Source of the DNA: Martelella lutilitoris
GTDB taxonomy: Bacteria > Pseudomonadota > Alphaproteobacteria > Rhizobiales > Rhizobiaceae
Reading direction: 5' to 3'
DNA length: 64,000 bases
NCBI RefSeq assembly: GCF_016598595.1
Contig: NZ_CP066788.1
Coordinates: forward strand, 124,001-188,000
This document shows positions 26,346-34,341 of this stretch, in pieces. The number at the start of each line of letters is the position of its first letter. The first letter of the stretch is position 1. The position numbers and the translations under genes are program-made. The notes beneath the pieces are model-generated. The model was not told the DNA's origin. It saw only the letters and a list, made by a program, of their open reading frames with translations, and made no database searches.

Positions 26346-27218
26346 TTGAACCTCCACCACCTGAAACTGTTCCGGGCTGTCGCCCGGGATGGCACGTTGA
26401 CCGGGGCGGCAAGGGCCCTGAACCTTTCGCAATCGGCCCTGTCGTCCCAGATCAGAACGTTGGAAGCGGCTCTCGGCCATGATCTTTTCGAACGGCGCGG
26501 CCGGGGGCTGGTGCTGACCGAGGCAGGCCGGATCGCGCTGGACCATGCCGAAGCGATCTTCCGGGCGGCCGAAGACCTGACCGCCACGCTGAGGAATACG
26601 GGTAGGGCGCGCCGGGCCTTGCGCGTCGGTGCGCTGGCAACGCTTTCCCGAAACTTCCAGATCGGCTTCATCGAGCCTCTGATCGGCCGTTCCGATGTCG
26701 AGGTGGTGCTGCGCTCGGGCGCCCAGCCGGAGCTGTTGCGCGCGCTCGAGGCGCTGTCGATCGATGTCGTGCTCACCAACCTCGTGCCGGCGCGTGATGC
26801 ATCCAGCCCCTATCTGGCGCACGCCCTGTCGGCGCAGACGGTCAGCGTGATTGCGCCGCCGGGCGCAAGCGCGCTTCTGGGCCGACCCCTTCCCGAAATC
26901 CTGTCCTCGCAACCCCTGATTCTGCCGGCGCCGGAATCGGCGCTTCGGGCCTCCTTCGATGCGATGGTGGAACAACGCGGCATTGCCACAAGGATTGCCG
27001 CCGAGGCCGACGACATGGCCATGATCCGCCTGCTGGCGCGCGCCAATGCCGGGCTTGCCGTCATTCCGCCAATTGTCGTGAGGGACGAGCTGGCCTCCGG
27101 TCGTCTCATCGAACTGGGCAGGCTGGAGGACCTGCGCGAGGAATTCTTTGCGATCACCCTTCATCGCCGTTTCCCGAACCCGCTGGTTGGCGAATTGATC
27201 AACGCCTTCAAGAGCTGA
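26346..27218 (+). CDS. LysR-family regulator, divergent from dabBA
   Basis: The 290-residue protein has the LysR HTH (LKLFRAVARDGTLTGAARAL and SQSALSSQIRTLEAALGHDLFERRGRGLVLTEAG) and a periplasmic-binding-like effector domain from about residue 90. The start appears to be TTG at 26346 with GAAAGG close upstream; no in-frame ATG or GTG precedes the HTH. It faces away from dabB at 108 bases, so it is the probable regulator. It would be analogous to CbbR/CcmR regulators of carbon uptake, but no such assignment is proven. Confidence 0.88.
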   Translation: MNLHHLKLFRAVARDGTLTGAARALNLSQSALSSQIRTLEAALGHDLFERRGRGLVLTEAGRIALDHAEAIFRAAEDLTATLRNTGRARRALRVGALATLSRNFQIGFIEPLIGRSDVEVVLRSGAQPELLRALEALSIDVVLTNLVPARDASSPYLAHALSAQTVSVIAPPGASALLGRPLPEILSSQPLILPAPESALRASFDAMVEQRGIATRIAAEADDMAMIRLLARANAGLAVIPPIVVRDELASGRLIELGRLEDLREEFFAITLHRRFPNPLVGELINAFKS

Positions 27219-27377
27219 AAAGCGCCGGCAATCGACCCCATGGCGCCGTCAGTGACCCGGCCCGCAAACCCGGAAAATGCGCGTTCCGGCCGCTTGCCCG
27301 TCGTCGCGCACGGAATTCCCTCCTCTTTTTCAAACGGTCCCCTCCCGCGCCGGCCGTTCCGACGCTATAGATTGCCC

Positions 27378-28184
27378 ATGCAACGCAACCGTTATCATCA
27401 CCTTGAATGGCTTCACGGCATCGATTTTTTCGAGGCCGCCTTCAGCACGCAGACCTTTACCCGGCATGCGCATGAGGGCTTTGCGATCGGCGCGATTGCC
27501 GAGGGTGCCGGCGGCTATCTCTGTCGCGGCGAAAGCATGGTGCTGCCCGCCGGTTCGCTCTCGCTGATGAACCCGGAAGAGCCGCATACGGGCCACGCCG
27601 CCGCAGAATGCGTGCGCTACAACATGCTCTACGCGTCCGAGACGGCGGTGCGCGCGGTTCTGGGCGTGCGCAGCCTTCGCGGCTTTGCCGAGGTCGCGCC
27701 GCGCGATCGCGGGTTCCGGCTGTCGCAGGCTTTGGCCCGGCTCGCCGCATGCCTCAACAGTGCCCCAACGGCCGATCCTCGCCTGGCGGCGGAGGAGGCG
27801 GTCCATGCGGTTCTGGCCGAAGCCTTCGCGCATTACGGTCGTGCGGACCTGCGCCGGGCGGGAAACGAGCCCGCCGCAATCCGCACGCTGCTTGGCTTGA
27901 TTGCGGAGGGCGTCGCCGCCGGTAAGCCGCTGAACCTCACCGACATGGCGGCCGCCATCGGCCTGAACCCGTCCTATCTGATCCGCAGCACCGTCCACGC
28001 CACCGGTCTGACGCCACACGGCCATGTGTTGCGGGCCCGCCTTAGCCATGCCCGCCGCCTGCTGCTCGACGGCGCGCCCGCGGTTGACGCGGCGATTGCT
28101 GCGGGGTTTTGCGACCAGGCGCACCTGATCCGCCAATTCCGCCGCCATTACGGCGTGACGCCCGGCGCGCTCATCCGACACTGA
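27378..28184 (+). CDS. AraC-family regulator with cupin-like sensor
   Basis: The 268-residue protein has an N-terminal AraC_binding cupin (QRNRYHHLEWLHGIDFFEA..., GFAIGAIAEGAGGYLCRGE, MNPEEPHTGHAAAE) and two C-terminal HTH motifs (LNLTDMAAAIGLNPSYLIR and AAIAAGFCDQAHLIRQFRRHYGVTPG). I chose ATG at 27378; a longer frame reaching 27240 has no homology. The 5' end is repeated in decayed form at 39140. A DUF2000 gene follows by 66 bases, possibly its target. Confidence 0.87.
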   Translation: MQRNRYHHLEWLHGIDFFEAAFSTQTFTRHAHEGFAIGAIAEGAGGYLCRGESMVLPAGSLSLMNPEEPHTGHAAAECVRYNMLYASETAVRAVLGVRSLRGFAEVAPRDRGFRLSQALARLAACLNSAPTADPRLAAEEAVHAVLAEAFAHYGRADLRRAGNEPAAIRTLLGLIAEGVAAGKPLNLTDMAAAIGLNPSYLIRSTVHATGLTPHGHVLRARLSHARRLLLDGAPAVDAAIAAGFCDQAHLIRQFRRHYGVTPGALIRH

Positions 28185-28250
28185 AAGTCAATTTTATCCA
28201 AGACCGGACAGCATTCGGGATGACATGGCGTGGCGCGAAAGGAGACCGCC

Positions 28251-28652
28251 ATGTCACTCAAACCCGTGATCATTCTGGATGAAGCGCTGCCGACCGGCCT
28301 CAAGGCAAATTTCTCGGCCGTTATGGCCATGAGCCTCGGGAAACTGCGTCCCGACCTCGTCGGCGCGGACACGCCCACAGGGGACGAGGTTTTTCTTGCC
28401 GGAATCACAACCGTCGCCTTGCCGGTTCTCGGCGCTCCGGCGGAGGACCTGCCGGTTCTCTTCGACAGGGCGGCCGATCTGCCGATACGGCTGGCCTATA
28501 TGCGGGCTGCGTTCGAGGCGCGCGATTATGACGACTATACGGCCCGGATCGCCGCCGGACCGCTGGCCGGACACGCCCCGCAGGCTCTCCTGATCGCCGG
28601 ATCGCGCAAGGCCGTGGACCGGATCTGCGGCCGCCTGCCGCTGCTGCGCTGA
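28251..28652 (+). CDS. DUF2000 family protein
   Basis: The 133-residue protein matches DUF2000, a small family often paired with AraC regulators. Visible blocks are PVIILDEALPTGLKANFSAVMAM (N-terminal strand-helix), the LRPDLVG segment, and YDDYTARIAAG. AAAGGAG precedes the ATG at 28251; the in-frame GTG-type start at 28230 is less good. No enzyme activity is established for the family. It lies just behind the AraC gene. Confidence 0.8.
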   Translation: MSLKPVIILDEALPTGLKANFSAVMAMSLGKLRPDLVGADTPTGDEVFLAGITTVALPVLGAPAEDLPVLFDRAADLPIRLAYMRAAFEARDYDDYTARIAAGPLAGHAPQALLIAGSRKAVDRICGRLPLLR

Positions 28653-28779
28653 GGCGGCGCATCTGCGCTCTGCGGAAACGGACGATCTTTGAGAAAATCG
28701 CGGCCTCCGAGCCGCGTTTTGCCACAAACCGGGCCTACCGGAGCTGGACCGCATTCATCGCGCCGTCCAAAATCAAATC

Positions 28780-29295
28780 ATGGAAAACCGCATGCGATCC
28801 AGTATCCTGTCGACCCTCTTTTTGTCCTTCCTTCTTCCCGTCAGCGCGCACGCAGCCTGCATCACGCCGGATGGCGCCGGCTTCGTCCTGCAGGGCGACG
28901 AGGCGACGAGCCGGGAACATGGGCTGACCTGGAAAAGATGCGCGATCGGCATGGAATGGGACGCCGGCGCACAGACCTGTTCCGGCGCGGCGCGCGATCT
29001 CGGGCTGAACGAGGCGATTGATTACGCAGGGACAAAAGGCGGCGGCTGGCGCGTTCCCACCGGGCAGGAACTGGAAACCCTTATCCTCGACACCTGCGAG
29101 GGTCCGAAGATCGACTCTGTCGCCTTTCCCAATATCGCCGCCACCGACTTCGGCGACGGCGCGTTGTTCTGGACATCCTCGGAAGCGATGCCGGACATGT
29201 TCTACTTCTTCGACTTCACCAACGGCTTTTTCGACATGCACAGCCAGGGCTTCCACCTGTCCGTCCTGCTCGTGAAAGACAGTGCGCGGCGATGA
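28780..29295 (+). CDS. Secreted Lcl-domain (DUF1566-like) protein
   Basis: The 171-residue product has a Sec signal (SSILSTLFLSFLLPVSAHA, residues about 7-25) and one Lcl C-terminal (DUF1566) domain: GLTWKRCAIGMEWD, WRVPTGQELETLI, and LFWTSSEAMPDMFYFFDF. Three to four cysteines suggest disulfides in the periplasm or outside. ATG at 28792 could be the true start, since GGAAAA lies just before it. Function of the domain is unknown. Its 3' end faces a convergent hydrolase across a strong hairpin. Confidence 0.78.
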   Translation: MENRMRSSILSTLFLSFLLPVSAHAACITPDGAGFVLQGDEATSREHGLTWKRCAIGMEWDAGAQTCSGAARDLGLNEAIDYAGTKGGGWRVPTGQELETLILDTCEGPKIDSVAFPNIAATDFGDGALFWTSSEAMPDMFYFFDFTNGFFDMHSQGFHLSVLLVKDSARR

Positions 29296-29303
29296 CGACA
29301 TGA

Positions 29304-29338
29304 GACAAGCCCGGGACAGCGAAGCGTCCGGGCTTGTC
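29304..29338. terminator. Bidirectional terminator between convergent genes
   Basis: GACAAGCCCGGGAC (29304-29317) pairs with GTCCGGGCTTGTC (29326-29338) apart from one bulged base, with an eight-base loop AGCGAAGC. It lies between the Lcl gene and the convergent hydrolase gene. Confidence 0.72.
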
Positions 29339-29352
29339 ACGATACGTATCGT
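29339..29352. repeat. 14-base perfect palindrome
   Basis: ACGATACGTATCGT abuts the terminator hairpin. It may extend the terminator structure or be a protein site; no other copy was noticed. Confidence 0.4.
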
Positions 29353-29370
29353 CTCTCCTGGCCTCGACCC

Positions 29371-30543
29371 TTACCCGAAGCGCCGCGAGATCCAGTCGAA
29401 AGCGGCGGCCTGCCAGAGCGCGGCGGCACCCACCTGGCAATGCTCTCCGCCGCCCGATTCCTCGCTGAAGACGACGCTTTCGACTGACCGGGCGTTGACG
29501 AGGCTCTTTTCGAAATCGTCAACCTGCGAGACGGGAACGAAGTGGTCGATGGCACCGGCGAGGATCAGGACATCGCCCTTGATCTGCTGCGCGACACCTT
29601 CAAGCGTGAAGGGATGGGTGGCGTCGATGAAAGCCTCCGGGCTTTCCTTGCCGAACACCCATTGCCCGTTTTCCAGTGCCCAGGCCACACCCGGCAGTTT
29701 CGAATAGACCGGATGGTGGATCATCGGCCGGAATTTCTCGACGACGGCGCCGAAATCATACATCACGTCGAAGGCAATCACGCCGTCGATCCGGTCGTCG
29801 AATGCCGCCGCCCGTGGCGCGAGATAGCCGCCAAGGCTGATGCCCGTCAGGATGACCCGGTCGAACTCCGGATGCTTCGCCAGAATGTCGTCGAGGATCG
29901 CGCCGGTCGGCTTTTCCCATTCGTGGGTGAAATACATCTGCTGCTCGCGCACCGGACCGGCCTGTCCGGGACCTTCATAAAGAAGCGTGCTGTAACCCCG
30001 TTCATTGGCGGCCTTGCCCATCATGAAATAAAGCTCTTCCAGCGTGCCGTCGAAACCGCCGACGATCACGATCAAGGGGCGATGTTCGCCGCCTTCGACC
30101 GGGAAAAAAATGCTTTTGAGCGCACCATTTTCATAATGCGTCTCATAGCGCTGATAGGCGATGGAATGGTCGGCAAGCCCGTGATCGAAACTTTCGATCT
30201 GGGCTTTCCAGGCAATGGCGCGCCGCGCATCGTCGCCGGGGAGAAAAAACTCCGAGGTTCTCCAGTAGGTGTGCGCGCGGAAACGGGCAAGGCCGCGGCT
30301 CGCGCAGTCGCTGCAATCGTTTGCCAGCGTCTCGTTGACGCGCGCAATCCGCGAAAACGCGTCATACCATGCATCGGCGTCGCCTGCGGGAACGGTCGAT
30401 ATGGCCTGCAGCACTTCGGCGATATCGGCGGCGCCCGCGCCGGCGTCGCTCAGCACGCGCAAGGCCTGGAAGTGATAGGTCTGGTCTTCGAAAAGATGAC
30501 GAATGCCGACGGGCCCTGAAGACGTTTTGTTGAGATCTGACAT
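29371..30543 (-). CDS. Alpha/beta hydrolase with N-terminal cap
   Basis: The 390-residue enzyme has a helical N-terminal region (residues about 1-145) and an alpha/beta hydrolase core with the triad nucleophile in TGISLGGY (S236), Asp in GAIDHFVP (D333) and His in GGEHCQVG (H368). The cap and length resemble 2,6-dihydroxypseudooxynicotine hydrolase and FrsA-type C-C hydrolases. AAGGAGG stands seven bases from ATG 30543; an ATG six bases earlier is too close. It diverges from an AraC regulator over a tandem operator. Confidence 0.83.
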   Translation of the reverse strand: MSDLNKTSSGPVGIRHLFEDQTYHFQALRVLSDAGAGAADIAEVLQAISTVPAGDADAWYDAFSRIARVNETLANDCSDCASRGLARFRAHTYWRTSEFFLPGDDARRAIAWKAQIESFDHGLADHSIAYQRYETHYENGALKSIFFPVEGGEHRPLIVIVGGFDGTLEELYFMMGKAANERGYSTLLYEGPGQAGPVREQQMYFTHEWEKPTGAILDDILAKHPEFDRVILTGISLGGYLAPRAAAFDDRIDGVIAFDVMYDFGAVVEKFRPMIHHPVYSKLPGVAWALENGQWVFGKESPEAFIDATHPFTLEGVAQQIKGDVLILAGAIDHFVPVSQVDDFEKSLVNARSVESVVFSEESGGGEHCQVGAAALWQAAAFDWISRRFG

Positions 30544-30602
30544 GGTCATGCCTCCTTATCGGTTTGAACGAGCTCCGCTATCGCGCAGGTCGGACGGCAT
30601 TT

Positions 30603-30640
30603 TTTGATATTTTCCGCCAATTCTTTGATATTTTCCGCCA
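30603..30640 (+). promoter_or_regulatory. Tandem 17-base AraC-type operator
   Basis: TTTGATATTTTCCGCCA occurs twice without mismatch, at 30603-30619 and 30624-30640. The 21-base period (17 bases plus 4) equals two helical turns and mirrors the araI1-araI2 layout. It lies between the hydrolase and the AraC gene, 60 bases from the hydrolase ATG. Confidence 0.75.
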
Positions 30641-30683
30641 CTGTGCATAATCTGGCACCCTCGTCCCGCTGAAGGCTGCCGCC

Positions 30684-31736
30684 ATGCGCACATTCGAGGC
30701 CAAGACATCCATCGATCTGTTCGATCTGCTGATCGACCTTGCCCGCCAGCATGACCTTATATCGAAGCTTGAGGCCGCTGGATTTCGAAAGGCGTCGGCT
30801 GTGTTGAAGAAGGGGCATTCCGCCGGTTCTCACATGGGGGAAGAGGCTGTTCTTGAACTCGGCACGCTTCTGACCGATCGCTGGGGCGGGCCCGAGGTTG
30901 GCGCGGTCCTTGCTGTCAGGACGGACCTCACCCGGCTCGGCATTCTCGGCGAACTGATCCTGCAAAGCGAGACGCCGCAGGCCGTTTTCTACCAGATGGC
31001 CCGGTTCAACCGCCTCTTGAACCAGCGCTCCGCCTTTGAACTCACGACCACGCCCTATCGCCTGACGATGACGCACAGCCATGCCAGGGTCGGGCCGAGG
31101 TTCAGACGCGCCGCGCAATTCGGAACGATCTGGGCCCTCGCCAATGTGGCGCTCATTCCCGAACATGTTTTCGGGGCGGCCGTACGACCGGTCTCGGCGC
31201 ATTTCGATTTTGCCGCGCCTGCCCATCTTGAGCCGCTTCATCGGGTGTTCGGTTCTCGCCTGCTCTTCGAACAGCCCGCCGCCGCCGTGTCCTTCGATCG
31301 CGCGCGCCTCAGGGATGTCCGTAAAGACACCTCGCTTCCCGTCTGGAAGGCGCTGGAAGACGCCGCTGAAAGGGGGCTGGATGATGTTCCGGCTCTGGAC
31401 AGTGTCGCTGGCCGTGTGCGTCACCATCTCGGTGAGCATATGGCCGGCTCGATTGCATCGGAGAGCAGTGTGGCCGCTCGTCTGGGCATGTCCGTGCGCA
31501 CCCTGCAGAGACGGCTTTCAGACGAGGGAACGTCCTTCAGGCGGGAAGTCGATGCGGTGCGCGCCGAAACCGCGCGCCGGCTTCTCGGCGATCGCAGGAT
31601 TTCCCTTTCGGAAATCGCCTTTCGGCTCGGTTACGGCGAACTTTCGGCCTTCAACCACGCGGCGCTGCGCTGGTTCGGTCAATCCCCGGGCTCCTTGCGG
31701 AGTAAGAAGAAAACGGTTCCGGAAAGCGAGACGTGA
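30684..31736 (+). CDS. AraC-family regulator (arabinose-binding-domain type 2, OruR-like)
   Basis: The 350-residue protein has an N-terminal PF12625-type domain and a C-terminal AraC HTH: SSVAARLGMSVRTLQRRLSDEGTSF and ISLSEIAFRLGYGELSAFNHAALRWFGQSPGSLR. The layout resembles OruR/ArgR-like activators of catabolic genes. It starts at ATG 30684, and the hydrolase gene diverges 140 bases to the left. The tandem 17-base repeat between them is its likely binding site. Confidence 0.88.
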   Translation: MRTFEAKTSIDLFDLLIDLARQHDLISKLEAAGFRKASAVLKKGHSAGSHMGEEAVLELGTLLTDRWGGPEVGAVLAVRTDLTRLGILGELILQSETPQAVFYQMARFNRLLNQRSAFELTTTPYRLTMTHSHARVGPRFRRAAQFGTIWALANVALIPEHVFGAAVRPVSAHFDFAAPAHLEPLHRVFGSRLLFEQPAAAVSFDRARLRDVRKDTSLPVWKALEDAAERGLDDVPALDSVAGRVRHHLGEHMAGSIASESSVAARLGMSVRTLQRRLSDEGTSFRREVDAVRAETARRLLGDRRISLSEIAFRLGYGELSAFNHAALRWFGQSPGSLRSKKKTVPESET

Positions 31737-31817
31737 GCCTTCCAGGTTTTTCAGGGCGAGGGCGCCATCCGGCATCCCCGCCCCGAACGGTTCCGACAAC
31801 AGGACGCGGTCTATAGA

Positions 31818-32825
31818 TCAGCGATTGCCGTCGCGATTGCGCACCTCGCCGCCCGTTGCCTTCAGACGCGTCATATAGTCTTGCGCGTTCAGAAGCTGCG
31901 AGGGAAAATAAAGCCCGGCGGAAACCGGTTCGCCGGTCAGTCCGGTCAGCCGTTCGAGGAGCATGGCGACGCCCATGCCGGTGAGCGGCATCTGGCCTCC
32001 TGGATGCACCACGGCCTGACTGGTCTTCAGCGGTGCGCCGTCGCGGGATTTTCCGGTCAGTTCGACGATGATTTCCGTGGACAGCGGTTCGCCGCGCCGC
32101 CGTGAGGACGACTCCCCGATGCCCAGACGGAACGTGACATTCGGGGCCCGTGTCGCCTCGGCGAGGATGAGAACGTCATTGGGCGAAAGCAGCTCGCCGG
32201 GCATTGCCGTGCCGTCAACCGCGGTCACCTCGGTCTGCACATCTTCCCCGCTGCGCCAGACCTGAGCGCCGTTTTCAATCGACAGGGCGGCGGGCATCAT
32301 CTTGGTCAGGCGTTCCATATCGGCATATGTTGCCGGGCCGCCGATGTCGTTCTCGTCGATAATGGCGCTGATGCGCACATCGTCGATCGTGGCGAAGGCT
32401 TTTGCCGCTTCCAGAGCCGGGATCGTCGTGGCGCCCACGAGCCATTCGGCGCCGAGCACCACCGGCGCGGCGGATGCATTCAGCATATAGGCCGCGACTT
32501 CCGGCGCAACCTCGTGAATGCCGGACGAAATGCTGAGATAGGGGATCCGCCGCGATTGCGCGAAGCGCAGGCTGCCGAGGTTATCCTCCTTGAAGAACAG
32601 CGCCAGCGCGGAAACCGGCTGGTCGCCCAGTCCGAGATCCGGTTTCGCCAGGTCGACGGCGACGCCGCGGGCATTGCCGATTTCGGCCGCCGCTTCCTCG
32701 GCCCGGGCAAGGTTGCGTCCGCCGATCAGCAGCGGGACGTCCGGGAAGTGCTTGCGCAGATGCTGCGCGGTCTGGCGGCCGACAAAGCCGGCGCCGCCAA
32801 CGAGAAGAATGGGGTCGGGTAGCAT
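31818..32825 (-). CDS. Saccharopine dehydrogenase-like NAD(P)-binding protein
   Basis: The 335-residue protein begins with a Rossmann motif (ILLVGGAGFVGRQTAQHLR, residues about 6-24), then PLLIGGRNLARAEEAAAE, as in Sacchrp_dh_NADP proteins. No clear substrate domain is recognised, and it is shorter than lysine-pathway enzymes. A role as an oxidoreductase of unknown substrate is likely. It diverges from the TetR gene at 33011 over paired TTAC-N5-GTAA sites, so TetR probably represses it. Confidence 0.8.
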   Translation of the reverse strand: MLPDPILLVGGAGFVGRQTAQHLRKHFPDVPLLIGGRNLARAEEAAAEIGNARGVAVDLAKPDLGLGDQPVSALALFFKEDNLGSLRFAQSRRIPYLSISSGIHEVAPEVAAYMLNASAAPVVLGAEWLVGATTIPALEAAKAFATIDDVRISAIIDENDIGGPATYADMERLTKMMPAALSIENGAQVWRSGEDVQTEVTAVDGTAMPGELLSPNDVLILAEATRAPNVTFRLGIGESSSRRRGEPLSTEIIVELTGKSRDGAPLKTSQAVVHPGGQMPLTGMGVAMLLERLTGLTGEPVSAGLYFPSQLLNAQDYMTRLKATGGEVRNRDGNR

Positions 32826-32928
32826 GGGATCTCCTATGTGTCGTGCAAGGGTATTTCGATGTGCCCCGGCATCTGCGCCGCTGACGTTTGGCCGTGCCGG
32901 ACGGGATGGCCATCGTCGCGGCCATGTG

Positions 32929-32969
32929 TTACATTAAGTAATATACCAAAGGTAAGTTACTAATGGTAA
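32929..32969. promoter_or_regulatory. Paired TetR operator candidates (TTAC-N5-GTAA)
   Basis: TTACATTAAGTAA (32929-32941) and TTACTAATGGTAA (32957-32969) are both dyads with arms TTAC/GTAA and a five-base spacer, 28 bases apart, each followed by TATA. They lie between the divergent saccharopine-dehydrogenase-like and TetR genes. Confidence 0.68.
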
Positions 32970-33010
32970 TATAATCGAAAACCTGAACCTTTCAACCTCA
33001 CGGGCGTGAT

Positions 33011-33586
33011 ATGCCGAAAAAAATGCCGAAAGCGCAGCGGCGCGCGCAACTGCTGGAGACGGCGCGGGAAATGGTGCGCGAAAGCGGCACGGACGCGCTT
33101 TCGCTTGGGAGCCTTGCCGAGCGGGCGGGCGTCAGCAAGCCGATCACCTACAACCACTTCGGCACGCGCGCGGGGCTATTGATTGCGCTTTACCGGGAGA
33201 TCAACGAACAGCAGGTGCGCGCAACGCAGGAGGCGCTGGACAACGCGCCGCCGGCGCTTGCCGAGGTCGCTCGGCTGCTGGCTGAGGCCTATATGGACTG
33301 CCATGAGGAGGTCGGCCCCGAATTTCACGTGATTGGTGGGGCGCTGAAGGGCGATCCTGAAATGGAGACCTATGAGCGGGACATGCTGGATGAGCATATC
33401 GCCCATTATGCAAATGTCCTGAAACCATTCTCCAACCTGTCCGGACCTGCACTTCAGCGCAGCGCAATCGCCATTCTCGGCGCGGCCGACGCCCTGGCGG
33501 ACGCGATGGCCCGCAGGCGGATCAGCAAAGAGGATGCCGTGGGCGATCTCGCTGCATTGATCATGTCAACGGTTGGCCGGAGCTGA
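33011..33586 (+). CDS. TetR-family regulator
   Basis: The 191-residue protein has the TetR N-terminal HTH (residues about 9-55, SLAERAGVSKPITYNHFGTRAGLLIALYREI) and a helical ligand domain. It starts ATG at 33011, 42 bases after the second operator copy, so autoregulation is likely. The effector is unknown. Confidence 0.9.
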   Translation: MPKKMPKAQRRAQLLETAREMVRESGTDALSLGSLAERAGVSKPITYNHFGTRAGLLIALYREINEQQVRATQEALDNAPPALAEVARLLAEAYMDCHEEVGPEFHVIGGALKGDPEMETYERDMLDEHIAHYANVLKPFSNLSGPALQRSAIAILGAADALADAMARRRISKEDAVGDLAALIMSTVGRS

Positions 33587-34341
33587 TCCCGTCCCGACGG
33601 AACACGGCGATCGTCGCCTGGTGCACATCAGACCGAGATCGAGCGCGGTTTTCCGGCTCCTCCGGTGATCGTATCCCGCGGCGTTCTGTCGCCGGTGGCG
33701 TCGGGTTATCAAGCGGGGGCCGGAACAAGAGCAGTTCAATATCCTGCGCCAAGACAGAACGAATAATAAACTCCTCTGTGCCTCGTCTTTGGCGCGACGT
33801 CTTCGGCCATTTGGTGTTGTGGATGTGTTTCCTTCAGTTGTCCCCAATGTAAGGATTGCGTGCAGGAATATAGACCATTGGCTCTTTCTTAGGCGTTTCA
33901 TGCGGTCAAACGCATTTTTCTGAAGCCTATCGTCTTTTCGGGAACGCCGGGCATTATTGCCGGCGGCGAACATGATTGAGCGCATCGGACTGGCAACGCG
34001 CGCAATCGCACGCCGACGCGCCGAGACTGCCTTGAGTACTGGCCTTTCTCCCGAAAAGCTTGAAGATCTGGATGGTTTGCTGTCCGTCGACCCTGCAATC
34101 CATCGAACGCGGATTCACCGGTTGCGTTGCGCTCCATAAGGTCGACGAGCCGACAACCTCGTTGGATTGACAGAACGGATTACATTCCTGCGTAATCTGG
34201 AAATAGAGGCAGGGCATCAATGTGCCGATGAACCGGTTGCTGGCTGCCTTGGTCCGGATGCGCGAGACGCAGCACTGAACAAAATGGTGCGTCGGAAAAG
34301 CGACGCCCCGGACAGCCAGGCCAATCAAGGAGGAGACCAAG
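33587..34341. other. Long intergenic stretch with a Tn3 remnant in its right half
   Basis: The left half (33587-33930) shows no convincing gene or RNA. The right half holds a decayed piece of a Tn3-family transposase (listed separately). The last bases before 34342 carry the ribosome binding site AAGGAGGAG of the aldehyde dehydrogenase gene. Confidence 0.5.
33930..34320 (+). pseudogene. Fragment of a Tn3-family transposase (TnpA)
   Basis: One frame reads LPAANMIERIGLATRAIARR (from 33957), then LSPEKLEDLDGLLSVDPAIH and RTRIHRLRCAP, then a TAA at 34137-34139, and continues in the same frame with ADNLVGLTERITFLRNLEIEAG and later NKMVRRKSDAPDSQAN. This follows the DUF4158-like middle part of Tn3-family TnpA. 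Both ends are missing and there is a stop inside, so the copy is dead. No clear 38-base inverted ends were found. Confidence 0.65.
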
